DNA of 64,000 bases from Klebsiella sp. WP3-W18-ESBL-02 (GTDB lineage Bacteria > Pseudomonadota > Gammaproteobacteria > Enterobacterales > Enterobacteriaceae): positions 744,001 to 808,000 of the forward strand of contig NZ_AP021972.1 of the NCBI RefSeq assembly GCF_014168815.1, written 5' to 3'. The translations under genes and the position numbers were made by a program. The notes under the pieces are model-generated. The model saw only the letters and a list, made by a program, of their open reading frames with translations. It did no database searches and had not been told where the DNA came from. Positions within the stretch are counted from its first letter, which is position 1. Each line of letters opens with the position of its first letter. Positions 53,223 through 62,713 of the stretch are shown here, piece after piece.

Positions 53223-54587
53223 CTATCTCAGCTTAGGGAGATCGCTGTGTGCGGATGATGGGGATTTTGCCGTTTCAATGGGTTGTGCGGCTGATGGTGC
53301 CTGGACGTTAAGCTGCTTTAACAGATCGCCAATGCGCGCATTGATACGGTAAGTTGTGAACATTTCGACAAACTGCATTTCGACATAGCGGCGCTGGGCG
53401 TTGAACACTTCGTTTTCACTGTCCAGCATATCCAGCAGGCTACGCTCGCCAATGCTGAACTGCTCCTGATAGGCAGTGCGTACCACGGCGCTGCGCTCGG
53501 CATAGTCTTTGGCGATAGGCACCTGCTGTTTGGCATTTCGCCAGGCGTTCCAGGACAGACGCAGTTCTTCGTCCAACTGACGCAGAGCGTTACGTTTAAC
53601 ATCCTGCGCTTCCTGCATTTTGTAGGCATAAGAAGAGAGCTGCGCTTTATCGCTGCCGCCGTTAAACAGGTTGTAGCGCATTCTCAGCATGGCCTGCCAC
53701 TCTTGATCGTGACCGCGCGTACCGTCAATGTTGTTATCCATCCGACGGCCAAGGTCGATATCAACGCTCGGGTAAAAGCGGGATTTCGCCGCTTCATACT
53801 GCTGACGCGTTGCTTCTACGTCCGCATCGGCCTGCTTTAACAGCGGGCTGTTTTCCAGCATTTGCTTATGTGCTTCGGCCTGGGTCGCCGGAATGTTGGT
53901 TGCCATTGGCATGGATAGCCCGGTAGCCTCTCTACCCACCACGCTAAAGTAGTTTGCCTGCGCATCTTCCAGGTTGGTCTGTTCGGTCAGCAGGTTGTTT
54001 CTCGCTTGCGCCAGACGCGCCTGAGCCTGTTCATAATCCGCCTTGCGCCCTACTCCCTGCTGGGTGCGTAAGCGTATCTGGTCGAACACGCGCTCATGGC
54101 TTTTCAGGTTATCTTCCGCCAGCTTCACCATACGCTGGCGCATCAGCACATCCAGGTAACTCTGGATGGCGTTCAGAGCGGTAACTTCACTTGTGTTCAG
54201 CACCGAATAAGCACGGGAGTTAACGGTCGCCCTTTGGCGATCAACTTCACTGGTCGTGGCAAAACCGTTAAACACGTTTTGGCTCAGGTTGATACTCGAC
54301 TCGCTGCGGTGCAGATTACGTCGGTGATCGTTTGCGGCGCGGGTGCTGGAGTTATCCGTCTGTTCCCAACCGGTCCCTGCAGAGAGATTTAAGGTTGGTA
54401 AAAAGCCGCCTCTCGCCGCACGGAGATCTTCATCCGCAGAGTAGCGGCTGTTCACCGAGGCGCTCACCTGTGGATGCCACAGCAAACTCTCTTTTACCGC
54501 CTGTTCCAGCGACACGGCGCTGGCCGTGTGCGAAAACAGTAAGGGTAATGAAATACCGGTCAGGGCCAGAATATGTTTGCTCATCAT
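53223..54587 (-). CDS. TolC-family outer membrane protein of the adhesin type I secretion system (LapE-like)
   Basis: Outer-membrane channel of 454 residues. A signal peptide ends at SHTASA; the mature part has the TolC-type repeated helical hairpins (VSLEQAVKESLLWHPQVSAS near the start, LAQARNNLLTEQTNLEDAQANY and the related second half) with short beta strands. It forms the exit duct for the ABC transporter and HlyD-type protein encoded just upstream. The C-terminal 25 residues are low-complexity. It is the last gene of the secretion operon, 75 bp after the adaptor gene. Confidence 0.9.
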   Translation of the reverse strand: MMSKHILALTGISLPLLFSHTASAVSLEQAVKESLLWHPQVSASVNSRYSADEDLRAARGGFLPTLNLSAGTGWEQTDNSSTRAANDHRRNLHRSESSINLSQNVFNGFATTSEVDRQRATVNSRAYSVLNTSEVTALNAIQSYLDVLMRQRMVKLAEDNLKSHERVFDQIRLRTQQGVGRKADYEQAQARLAQARNNLLTEQTNLEDAQANYFSVVGREATGLSMPMATNIPATQAEAHKQMLENSPLLKQADADVEATRQQYEAAKSRFYPSVDIDLGRRMDNNIDGTRGHDQEWQAMLRMRYNLFNGGSDKAQLSSYAYKMQEAQDVKRNALRQLDEELRLSWNAWRNAKQQVPIAKDYAERSAVVRTAYQEQFSIGERSLLDMLDSENEVFNAQRRYVEMQFVEMFTTYRINARIGDLLKQLNVQAPSAAQPIETAKSPSSAHSDLPKLR

Positions 54588-54662
54588 TTCGTCCTTTTAT
54601 TAATTTCCCTTTTGCCGCCATACGGCAGCATTAACTTTTTGATGTTTCCTGAATGTGCAGGA

Positions 54663-56024
54663 TTACCGCTCACGCAGCGCTTCTGCTTTTGCGCGTAAAA
54701 TCGGCTTGAGCAGATAACTCAACACGGTCTTTTGCCCGGTAATAATGTCGACTGAGACAACCATGCCAGGAATAATCAATAACGGTTTATCTTCACTTCC
54801 TAGATAATTGCGATCGGTTCTGAGGCGAATTTGATAAAAACTCCGCCCTTCGTTATCGGTGATGGTATCAGCGCTAATATGCTCTAAAGAGCCTTTCAAA
54901 CCGCCGTAGATGGTGTAGTCATAGGCAGTAAATTTAATCATCGCTTTTTGCCCCGGGTGCAAAAATGCAATGTCCTGCGGCCGTATTTTTGCCTCAACTA
55001 GCAGGCTGTCATCAAGCGGGACAATTTCAACCAGCTCACTGCCGGGCTGAATGACACCGCCGATGGTGGTCACCAGCATTTGCTGGATAACGCCACGCAC
55101 CGGCGATGTGACCAATGTACGGTTGACCCGATCCTCAATTGCTTTACCGCTGGCTTCAATTTTTGTCAGATTGGTGCGCGCTTCATTGAGCTGCCCCAGC
55201 ATTTCACTGCGATAGCGACCCCGTGATTCTGCGATTTTATTTTCTATTTCCTTAATTGCCGACAGGGCTCGAGGAATAGCAAGCACGATGGAATCAAGTT
55301 GCCCACGCGTTTCAACTTCAGAGCGTCGAAGACGCAGAATTTCAACTTTTGAGATCGCACCGGCGCTGACTAACGGCTCCGACATTCTGACCTCTTGTTG
55401 AATCAGCCCCAGGCTGTGGCTGAACTGCTTTTTCTTCGCTTCAAAATCGAGATGCTCTTGTTTTTTTTGTGATAACTGCTCTTCCAGACCGGCTATTTCG
55501 CTGTTGAATTGCGCACGCTGCGTATTGAATAGCTCACGCTCACCGCTGGCAATGCCCGGCGCTTCACGCTCAATGTCTTCGCTAAGGACGAGGGGCTTAT
55601 CCTCAATTTGCGCTTCCAGCCGCAAAATTTGCGCCATTAACGCGTAACGATCGGCTTCGCTTTCGCCGACGTTAGATTGAAAGCGGGTATCATCCAGCCT
55701 TAACAGGGGCTGCCCGGCTTCAACTATCTGCCCTTCATGAACGAAAATTTCAGACACAATGCCGCCTTCCATGTTCTGAATTTTTTGCAGCCGCGATGAA
55801 GGAATCGCTTTGCCTTCGCCTCGGGTAACCTCATCAATCTGCGCGTTAGCTGCCCAGACGATCAGCACAATAAAGAACGCCAGGCACGACCACAGCGTCG
55901 TCCGGGTGGAGCGAGAACCATTACCCATCACCAGGCCATTGATCCCATTAATGGTGAGATCGTTGTTGTTATCGCCAAATCCCAGCCAGTGCAGCAGTTT
56001 TTTCAGCCATTTATTGTGTCGCAT
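54663..56024 (-). CDS. HlyD-family membrane fusion protein (LapC-like)
   Basis: Periplasmic adaptor of 453 residues: a cytoplasmic N-terminus, one membrane helix near residue 50 (LAFFIVLIVWAANAQID), a lipoyl half-motif (RLQKIQNMEGGIVSEIFVHEGQ), a long coiled coil (about 110-300), the second half (VTSPVRGVIQQMLVTTIGGVIQPG) and a beta-barrel C-terminus. The EGGIV and VRGVI parts are typical of adaptors for large RTX adhesins. It overlaps the upstream ABC gene by 14 bases. Confidence 0.92.
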   Translation of the reverse strand: MRHNKWLKKLLHWLGFGDNNNDLTINGINGLVMGNGSRSTRTTLWSCLAFFIVLIVWAANAQIDEVTRGEGKAIPSSRLQKIQNMEGGIVSEIFVHEGQIVEAGQPLLRLDDTRFQSNVGESEADRYALMAQILRLEAQIEDKPLVLSEDIEREAPGIASGERELFNTQRAQFNSEIAGLEEQLSQKKQEHLDFEAKKKQFSHSLGLIQQEVRMSEPLVSAGAISKVEILRLRRSEVETRGQLDSIVLAIPRALSAIKEIENKIAESRGRYRSEMLGQLNEARTNLTKIEASGKAIEDRVNRTLVTSPVRGVIQQMLVTTIGGVIQPGSELVEIVPLDDSLLVEAKIRPQDIAFLHPGQKAMIKFTAYDYTIYGGLKGSLEHISADTITDNEGRSFYQIRLRTDRNYLGSEDKPLLIIPGMVVSVDIITGQKTVLSYLLKPILRAKAEALRER

Positions 56025-58200
56025 GGATTTGCCCCTTCTTCAGTGCCGTCAGGACATTCTCCCTTGGACCATCCGCAATAATGCGTCCCCGGTCGATGAT
56101 GATCAGCCTGTCGACAAGCGACAGCATCGACGCGCGATGCGTCACCAGCAGCATTGTGCGTCCCTTGCTTGACTCCATCAGCGCGCGGCGTACGGCATCT
56201 TCGGTGGTGTTATCCATCGAGCTCGTGGGTTCATCGAGTAACAGCACCGGAGGCTCAAGCAGCAGCGCACGCGCCAGCATTACCGCCTGGCGCTGGCCGC
56301 CCGAGAGATTCAGGCCGCGTTCGCCAACCTGCATGTTGTAACCGTCCGGATGTTTACGGGCAAACTCGTGCACGCCCGCCAGCTGAGCGGCCCGGAGCAT
56401 AGCCTCTTTTTCCACATAGCTGGCCCCACAGAGCAAGTTGTCCCGCAATGTGCCGCTAAACAGGTGGATATCCTGCGGCCCGTAGCCAATGTTATGGCGG
56501 ACATCGTTGACGTCAATTTGGTTGGAATCCATGCCATCGAGCAGGATTTCGCCGGAATCCGGCTGATAAAAGCCGACGAGCAGTTTGGCCAGTGAGCTTT
56601 TCCCTGAACCGCTGCGCCCGATGATGCCGACATGCTCGCCCGGGGTGATGGTGAAAGAGATGCCGTTGAGCGAGGGCCGCTTTTGGCCTGGATAGGTAAA
56701 GGTCACGTTCTGGAAGCTAATGCTGCCCAGCAGTTTTTCACGTGCGACGAGCGGACGATCGTCCTGGCGTTCCTGAGGCAGATCCATCATCTCCTCGGTG
56801 GTTTTCATCGTCATTCTCGCCTGCTGGTAACGGGTTACCAGCCCGCTGAGCTGTCCCATAGGTACCAGCGCGCGGCCATTGAGCATGTAGCAGGCGATAA
56901 GTCCTCCCATGCTGAGGTTGCCGTCAATAATCAGGTACACGCCCGCCACAATCATCGCAACGCCGGAGAACTGTTGTAACCATGAGGTGAAATTGATAGC
57001 CAGCGTGGAGAGCGTTTTTACCCGCAGCTCTTTTTTGCTCAGGGCCACTAGCGTGCTTTCCCACATGTGCTGGCGCTCGCTCTGCACATTGTTGACCTTG
57101 ATTGCATCCAGCCCGCTAAGCGTTTCAATCAGCACCGCCTGGCGCTCCGAGGCCAGCTTCATGGTGTCATCAATGGTCTTGTTCAGTGGTTTCTGGATAG
57201 CCCAGCTCACTACTAGCGCTAAAGGAAATGCGACCAAAGGGATAAAGACCAGTGGCCCGCCGATAATGCCAATCACCAGCAACATCAGCAGCGTGAAGGG
57301 CATATCGATTAAGGTCGCCATGGTTAATGAAGAGAGGAAATCCCGCAGTGATTGGATCTCATGAATATTCTGGGCAAAGCTGCCCATCCGCGACGGGCGC
57401 GCTTTCATTGCCATCCCGGTGATGCGCTCAAACAGCGATGCCGAGACAATCATGTCGGTTTTCTTTCCGGCAATGTCCAGACAGCGCGTACGCAACGTTT
57501 TGAGCAACAGGTCGAATAAAAACGCGACCGTGATACCAATAGCCAGAACCCATAAGGTGGAGGTGGCCTGATTGGGCACGACGCGGTCGTAAACGTTCAT
57601 CACGAACAGGGGCGTACATAAGGCAATGACATTAATCAGAAAGCTGGCGACAATCGCATCGACATACAGAAAGCGCGACAGTTTCAGCGTATCGCGAAAC
57701 CAGGTTCGGGTGCGTGGCAGCAGCGTGGCTTTGGTTCTTTCGCTTTGGTGAATAGGTTGGATAAACAGCGTAACACCGGAGTACTCTTCCGCCAGCACCG
57801 CCCGATCGACCACGATCTCGCCGCCATTGGTGTCACCAGGCAGGATCCGCGCCTGCCCGTTCTCATTCCAGCCAAACAGCACCGCCGTGCGGTTATTTTT
57901 GAGGATGAGGATGGCCGGTAGTGATAACGCCGTGATTTTGCTCAGCTCACGTTTAAGCATCCGTACACGTAGCCCGGCACGCGCCGCAGCACGTGGAAAA
58001 ATAGGCAGCGTCAGACGATTATTTTTCAGCGGCAGTCCCGCCGTAAGCGATACGCGGCTGGAGGCTTTTCCGTGCAGCGTACAAATGGCCATCAGGCTAT
58101 CAAGAAGCGGATCATCACACAGCTCGCGCGGGTCAATTTTGATCTCTTCTTGTAATTCAATTACCTCATGCTCGCCTGGAGCAGGTGAATGTAGTGTCAT
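56011..58200 (-). CDS. Type I secretion ABC transporter with C39-like domain (LapB-like)
   Basis: Inner-membrane exporter of 729 residues. The N-terminal 140 residues resemble a C39 peptidase domain but lack the catalytic cysteine motif, so it should bind rather than cut its substrate. Six membrane helices follow (about 165-440). The ATPase has Walker A GRSGSGKSSLAK, signature LNLSGGQRQAV and Walker B PVLLLDEPTSSMD. It is the first gene of a leftward three-gene operon; its divergent neighbour is the giant adhesin, now separated by an IS4-family element. Confidence 0.93.
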   Translation of the reverse strand: MTLHSPAPGEHEVIELQEEIKIDPRELCDDPLLDSLMAICTLHGKASSRVSLTAGLPLKNNRLTLPIFPRAAARAGLRVRMLKRELSKITALSLPAILILKNNRTAVLFGWNENGQARILPGDTNGGEIVVDRAVLAEEYSGVTLFIQPIHQSERTKATLLPRTRTWFRDTLKLSRFLYVDAIVASFLINVIALCTPLFVMNVYDRVVPNQATSTLWVLAIGITVAFLFDLLLKTLRTRCLDIAGKKTDMIVSASLFERITGMAMKARPSRMGSFAQNIHEIQSLRDFLSSLTMATLIDMPFTLLMLLVIGIIGGPLVFIPLVAFPLALVVSWAIQKPLNKTIDDTMKLASERQAVLIETLSGLDAIKVNNVQSERQHMWESTLVALSKKELRVKTLSTLAINFTSWLQQFSGVAMIVAGVYLIIDGNLSMGGLIACYMLNGRALVPMGQLSGLVTRYQQARMTMKTTEEMMDLPQERQDDRPLVAREKLLGSISFQNVTFTYPGQKRPSLNGISFTITPGEHVGIIGRSGSGKSSLAKLLVGFYQPDSGEILLDGMDSNQIDVNDVRHNIGYGPQDIHLFSGTLRDNLLCGASYVEKEAMLRAAQLAGVHEFARKHPDGYNMQVGERGLNLSGGQRQAVMLARALLLEPPVLLLDEPTSSMDNTTEDAVRRALMESSKGRTMLLVTHRASMLSLVDRLIIIDRGRIIADGPRENVLTALKKGQIHATQ

Positions 58201-58775
58201 ACGTTATATCCTTAATAACAGACCCGGTTAAGGTAGTTAGCTCTTTCTCATCCGTAAATTCCGGGCAATGACGCAAAAGACATTACAATACTTATTGCTT
58301 ACTCAAGTTACCAGATATGTTCACGGGAATCATTTATAATATCCTTCAATAATTCTTTATATTTATGACACGCAATAACAAATCATTATGGTTAGTAAAT
58401 ACCTATTAGAATAATGAATTAAGTGATAAAAAAATAAAACATACCATCGTATGTATAGCAATCACAAAAAACAAATAATGAAAAAATAAATAAATAAAAT
58501 CAATAATTTGACTGAATTCTGCATTTAACGGGAAGTGAATCATGACAATCAGGGAACACTTGTTTTATTAATCCTGAATCTTAATTAAAACTGATGTTAA
58601 GGATTTGAAAAGAAATAAAAATAAAAGTGCATACAAAATAAATTCAGGGCGTTATTACAAATGCAAAAAAGGATATATATACTCGAAGAAAAAATAGCCA
58701 TCATGATTACCACCTCACGAAATATACGTAATTAATCTTACAAAGATGATTAATAAGTAGATTGTATCTACTTAC
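58201..58775. promoter_or_regulatory. AT-rich divergent control region of the adhesin and its secretion genes
   Basis: About 575 bp without a supported ORF, very AT-rich relative to the flanks. It would carry promoters for the leftward secretion operon and, before the IS4-family insertion, for the adhesin. An inverted repeat TAAGTAGAT / TGT / ATCTACTTA lies at 58754-58774, directly at the insertion point. Silencing by H-NS is plausible from composition only. Confidence 0.55.
58766..58775 (+). repeat. Left copy of the IS4-family target duplication
   Basis: ATCTACTTAC here is repeated exactly at 60165-60174 on the other side of the element, a 10-bp target-site duplication showing that the element inserted by transposition into this site. 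Confidence 0.9.
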
Positions 58776-60164
58776 CATGTACAGGATCTTTAGCTACAAC
58801 CAATTGAAATAGATAGAAAAAAGGCTTCGTTTGTGATCTGATTTAATCGCAAAAAAAAACCGACACGCCCGAAGCCATGACTATTATAAATGCAACCCAG
58901 TACCTCAAGCAACTTCTTAGCTCTTCTGAACTCAACCGGATCGGTAAATTTACCGGTTTTTGTCAGCGACTCCGGGATATCCAGCCTGCGAGACTACTCC
59001 CGGCTCTGCTCTCAGGGCTTGGTTGCGACAAGGTGGATGGTATTGCTGGTTTGCATCGCCATTTCAATGCGTTGCAGCTCCATGATACTGACCAAATAGC
59101 GTATAAACCCTTTCACAACCAGTTACGCAAGCAGGGTTTTCCCTTGTTCATGCGCGCACTGGTTGAACGAGCCATCGCCTTACGCCTCAAGGAGTGTCTA
59201 CCGGACGCCCACGGACTGGCAGGCTTTGAGCAGGTACTGCTGCAGGACGGGTCGTCATTCGCGTTACATCCGCAATTGGCAGAACATTTCCCGGGCCGAT
59301 TCAATAAGCACAGCCCCGCTGCGGTAGAGTGTCATATGACCATGTCCTTGCTGGACCAGTCGCCGATATCGATGAGTATCACGGCGGATACCGAATCGGA
59401 GCGCAAGCATCTTCCGGCCGCAAATTCGTTAAATAACAAACTGTTATTGGCGGATGCCGGTTACATCAGCCGCGAGTACTTTGCTGATGTGACCAAAGCC
59501 AAAGGAAGCTATCTGGTCAGAGGGAGTCAAAATCTCAATCCCAAAGTACAGGCAGCTTACCGACAGGACGGCAGGGAAATGCCCAAGTTACTCGGAAAAA
59601 AGCTCAAGGATATCGATCGGAGAAGCTGCAGAGCCGAGGTTCTGGATCTGGATGTGAGTTCGGGAAAGTATAAATATCGACTCATAAGACGTTGGTTTGC
59701 AGAGGAAAAACGGTTCTGTATATGGATGACCAATCTTCCGCGTGAGCGATGGCCAGCCGAGAAGGTGATGGCATTGTATCGTTGCCGTTGGCAGATCGAA
59801 CTGTTGTTCAAAGAGCTGAAATCACATAACCGGTTGAAGGCGTTCGCGACACGACAAAAAGCGATAGCGGAAGGCTTGATCTGGGCTAGTTTGCTGGCCT
59901 TGCTGGTCAAACGTCGGCTGGCGCTGACGCTGATTGGCAGCGCGGAGTTATCGATGCTGAAGATTGCCAAAAACAGCGCGCTTTGGTTAATGCCGATATT
60001 GGCGAGCATCATCCATGGTGCGTGGCAGGAAATAACAGAGAAGTTGGAGTGGGCAATGGTGTATTTATCCAAAAACGGCAAAAAGAGTAGGCAGAGAAAA
60101 TCCAAGAAAAACAACACGTTAGACGGTATTATTAATTCGCTTGCCGCTTAAGGTTCTGTACATG
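58776..60164 (+). mobile_element. Complete IS4-family insertion sequence (1389 bp)
   Basis: Terminal inverted repeats begin CATGTACAG at the left (58776) and end CTGTACATG at the right (60164), extending as CATGTACAGGATCTT against CATGTACAGAACCTT. It is flanked by the 10-bp duplication ATCTACTTAC. It carries one transposase gene. It lies between the secretion operon and the adhesin, with its right end 44 bp before the adhesin start codon (34 bp after counting the duplication). I cannot name the exact element from memory. Confidence 0.93.
58877..60151 (+). CDS. IS4-family transposase
   Basis: DDE transposase of 424 residues. The catalytic acids are in LLQDGSSFAL and LADAGYISREY, and the YREK motif Y-(2)-R-(3)-E-(6)-K is exact in YRCRWQIELLFKELK. 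The frame is complete and the stop codon lies at the inner edge of the right inverted repeat. An inverted repeat (GGCTTCG at 58823, CGAAGCC at 58870) ends at the start codon and could hide the ribosome site in transcripts that enter from outside, as described for IS10 and IS50. Confidence 0.94.
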   Translation: MTIINATQYLKQLLSSSELNRIGKFTGFCQRLRDIQPARLLPALLSGLGCDKVDGIAGLHRHFNALQLHDTDQIAYKPFHNQLRKQGFPLFMRALVERAIALRLKECLPDAHGLAGFEQVLLQDGSSFALHPQLAEHFPGRFNKHSPAAVECHMTMSLLDQSPISMSITADTESERKHLPAANSLNNKLLLADAGYISREYFADVTKAKGSYLVRGSQNLNPKVQAAYRQDGREMPKLLGKKLKDIDRRSCRAEVLDLDVSSGKYKYRLIRRWFAEEKRFCIWMTNLPRERWPAEKVMALYRCRWQIELLFKELKSHNRLKAFATRQKAIAEGLIWASLLALLVKRRLALTLIGSAELSMLKIAKNSALWLMPILASIIHGAWQEITEKLEWAMVYLSKNGKKSRQRKSKKNNTLDGIINSLAA

Positions 60165-60174
60165 ATCTACTTAC
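60165..60174 (+). repeat. Right copy of the IS4-family target duplication
   Basis: ATCTACTTAC, identical to 58766-58775; it lies 34 bp upstream of the adhesin ATG. Confidence 0.9.
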
Positions 60175-60208
60175 TACCACGTAATTTGCACTCTAAGGAG
60201 AGACCGCT

Positions 60209-62713
60209 ATGTCAGCGATTATAGGAACGATAAAGGCAGTTATGGGGCAAGTATGGATCGTCGCGTCTGACGGTGCTCGACGCCTGGCAACAGAAGGTGA
60301 GCAGGTTATGCGCGGGGAAGTTGTCGTTACTGACCAGGGGGCAGCAACCATCACGCTGCCCAACGGTAAAGGTATGGATCTAGGCCGTGGAAGTGAATGG
60401 GGAAGTGACGCCACTGCCATCTCCACCACCGCAGATGTTGACGCCCAGGCGATTGCGGCATCGCAGCAAGCCATTGCCGAAGGTGCTGACCCGACCCAGG
60501 TGCTTGAAGCAACCGCTGCGGGTAATAGCCCAATTATTGACTCATCCTCCGCACCGACAGGAGCCGAAAGCGGTCATACCCATGTCATTCTCGATCTGAC
60601 GGGGGAAATACTCGATCCTACCGCCGGTTATCCGACGGAAGGATTGGATACATCGGTCATTGCGCCGGTCGAAGAAATCACACTGATCAGGCCGGAAGCA
60701 GACACCAGCAGTGATGAAACCGTAACACCGCCAACGCAGCCAACGTCCCCGATAACATTACCCGAAGCCAGCATCACGATTGATATGATTGCTGGTGATA
60801 ACGTCATCAACAGACAAGAGGCCGCTCAGGAGAAAACAGCGATCGGCGGCACGACCGGGAAGGATGTGCGCCCGGGTGATACGGTGACTGTCACCATTAA
60901 CGGCAACCAGTATCAGACTCAGGTTGACGCCGACGGGCGTTGGTCAGTCGAGGTGAATACCAGCGATTTGGTGGCGGCTGGCGATGTGCATGCCAGCGTG
61001 ACGACCTACGATCAGTATGGCAATCAGGCCAGTGCGAGTGCCGATAGCGCGGTGTCTATTGATACGATGCCACCAACGGTCACTATTACCATCGACCTCG
61101 TCACCGGCGACGGCGTTATCAACCAGCAGGAAAGCCAGGAAGAATTCACCGAGCTGACCGGCAAGGTCACGGGCAAGGACGTGGTGCAGTGGGACGAAGT
61201 GCAGATCACCATCGGTGACCAGACCTACACCGCTATCGTCCAGGAAGACCTGAGCTGGTCGGTTAAGGTGCCGACCAGTCAGCTGCAGGACGGCACCAAC
61301 ATCGAGGCCAGCGTCACCGGCTATGACAAAGCCGGTAACTCAGACCATGACACCGACGACACCAGCGTCAGCCTCGATCTGAGCGCGCCGGAAGTCACCA
61401 TCACCATCGACCTCGTCACCGGCGACGGCGTTATCAATCAGCAGGAAAGCCAGGAAGAATTCACCGAGCTGACCGGCAAGGTGACCGGCAAGGACGTCGT
61501 GCAGTGGGACGAAGTGCAGATCACCATCGGTGACCAGACCTACACCGCCGTCGTCCAGGAAGACCTGAGCTGGTCGGTTAAGGTGCCGACCAGTCAGCTG
61601 CAGGATGGCACCAACATCGAGGCCAGCGTCACCGGCTATGACAAAGCCGGCAACTCAGCGGATGACACCGACACCACCGACGTCAGCCTCGACCTGAGCG
61701 CGCCGGAGGTCACCATCACCATCAACCTCGTCACCGGCGACGGCGTTATCAACCAGCAGGAAAGCCAGGAAGAATTCACCGAGCTGACCGGCAAGGTGAC
61801 CGGCAAGGACGTCGTGCAGTGGGACGAAGTGCAGATCACCATCGGTGACCAGACCTACACCGCCGTCGTCCAGGAAGACCTGAGCTGGTCGGTTAAGGTG
61901 CCGACCAGTCAGCTGCAGGACGGCACCAACATCGAGGCCAGCGTCACCGGCTATGACAAAGCCGGTAACTCAGCGGATGACACCGACGACACCAGCGTCA
62001 GCCTCGATCTGAGCGCGCCGGAAGTCACCATCACCATCGACCTCGTCACCGGCGACGGCATTATCAACCAGCAGGAAAGCCAGGAGGAATTCACCGAGCT
62101 GACCGGCAAGGTGACCGGCAAGGACGTCGTGCAGTGGGACGAAGTGCAGATCACCATCGGTGACCAGACCTACACCGCCGTCGTCCAGGAAGACCTGAGC
62201 TGGTCGGTTAAGGTGCCGACCAGTCAGCTGCAGGATGGCACCAACATCGAGGCCAGCGTCACCGGCTATGACAAAGCCGGTAACTCAGCGGATGACACCG
62301 ACACCACCGACGTCAGCCTCGACCTGAGCGCGCCGGAGGTCACCATCACCATCAACCTCGTCACCGGCGACGGCGTTATCAACCAGCAGGAAAGCCAGGA
62401 AGAATTCACCGAGCTGACCGGCAAGGTCACCGGCAAGGACGTGGTGCAGTGGGACGAAGTGCAGATCACCATCGGTGACCAGACCTACACCGCTATCGTC
62501 CAGGAAGACCTGAGCTGGTCGGTTAAGGTGCCGACCAGTCAGTTGCAGGACGGCACCAACATCGAGGCCAGCGTCACCGGCTATGACAAAGCCGGTAACT
62601 CAGACCATGACACCGACGACACCAGCGTCAGCCTCGATCTGAGCGCGCCGGAAGTCACCATCACCATCGACCTCGTCACCGGCGACGGCATTATCAACCA
62701 GCAGGAAAGCTAG
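60209..62713 (+). CDS. Giant LapA-like adhesin, N-terminal part ending at an in-frame amber codon
   Basis: The frame starts at the ATG at 60209 with TAAGGAGAG upstream and encodes 834 residues to a TAG at 62711-62713. Residues 1-110 form a retention module like that of LapA: IIGTIKAVMGQVWIVASDG and LGRGSEWGSDATA, then TAAG at residues 102-105, the sequence LapG cleaves in LapA. A linker follows, then one divergent and five full 105-residue immunoglobulin-like repeats, each starting VTITI(D/N)LVTGDG. The stop replaces CAG found at this place in the other repeats. The truncated product would lack the C-terminal secretion signal and so should not be exported. The secretion genes are divergent at 53-58 kb. 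Confidence 0.9.
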   Translation: MSAIIGTIKAVMGQVWIVASDGARRLATEGEQVMRGEVVVTDQGAATITLPNGKGMDLGRGSEWGSDATAISTTADVDAQAIAASQQAIAEGADPTQVLEATAAGNSPIIDSSSAPTGAESGHTHVILDLTGEILDPTAGYPTEGLDTSVIAPVEEITLIRPEADTSSDETVTPPTQPTSPITLPEASITIDMIAGDNVINRQEAAQEKTAIGGTTGKDVRPGDTVTVTINGNQYQTQVDADGRWSVEVNTSDLVAAGDVHASVTTYDQYGNQASASADSAVSIDTMPPTVTITIDLVTGDGVINQQESQEEFTELTGKVTGKDVVQWDEVQITIGDQTYTAIVQEDLSWSVKVPTSQLQDGTNIEASVTGYDKAGNSDHDTDDTSVSLDLSAPEVTITIDLVTGDGVINQQESQEEFTELTGKVTGKDVVQWDEVQITIGDQTYTAVVQEDLSWSVKVPTSQLQDGTNIEASVTGYDKAGNSADDTDTTDVSLDLSAPEVTITINLVTGDGVINQQESQEEFTELTGKVTGKDVVQWDEVQITIGDQTYTAVVQEDLSWSVKVPTSQLQDGTNIEASVTGYDKAGNSADDTDDTSVSLDLSAPEVTITIDLVTGDGIINQQESQEEFTELTGKVTGKDVVQWDEVQITIGDQTYTAVVQEDLSWSVKVPTSQLQDGTNIEASVTGYDKAGNSADDTDTTDVSLDLSAPEVTITINLVTGDGVINQQESQEEFTELTGKVTGKDVVQWDEVQITIGDQTYTAIVQEDLSWSVKVPTSQLQDGTNIEASVTGYDKAGNSDHDTDDTSVSLDLSAPEVTITIDLVTGDGIINQQES

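Noticed and set aside
53089..53352. Rightward 87-codon frame after fimH
   Set aside because: It begins inside the fim terminator, passes through a second hairpin and overlaps the 3' end of the TolC-like gene; no ribosome site.
61024..62472. Series of repeated 62-68 codon minus-strand frames in the adhesin
   Set aside because: They recur at the 315-bp period because they are reverse reads of the adhesin repeat, not separate genes.
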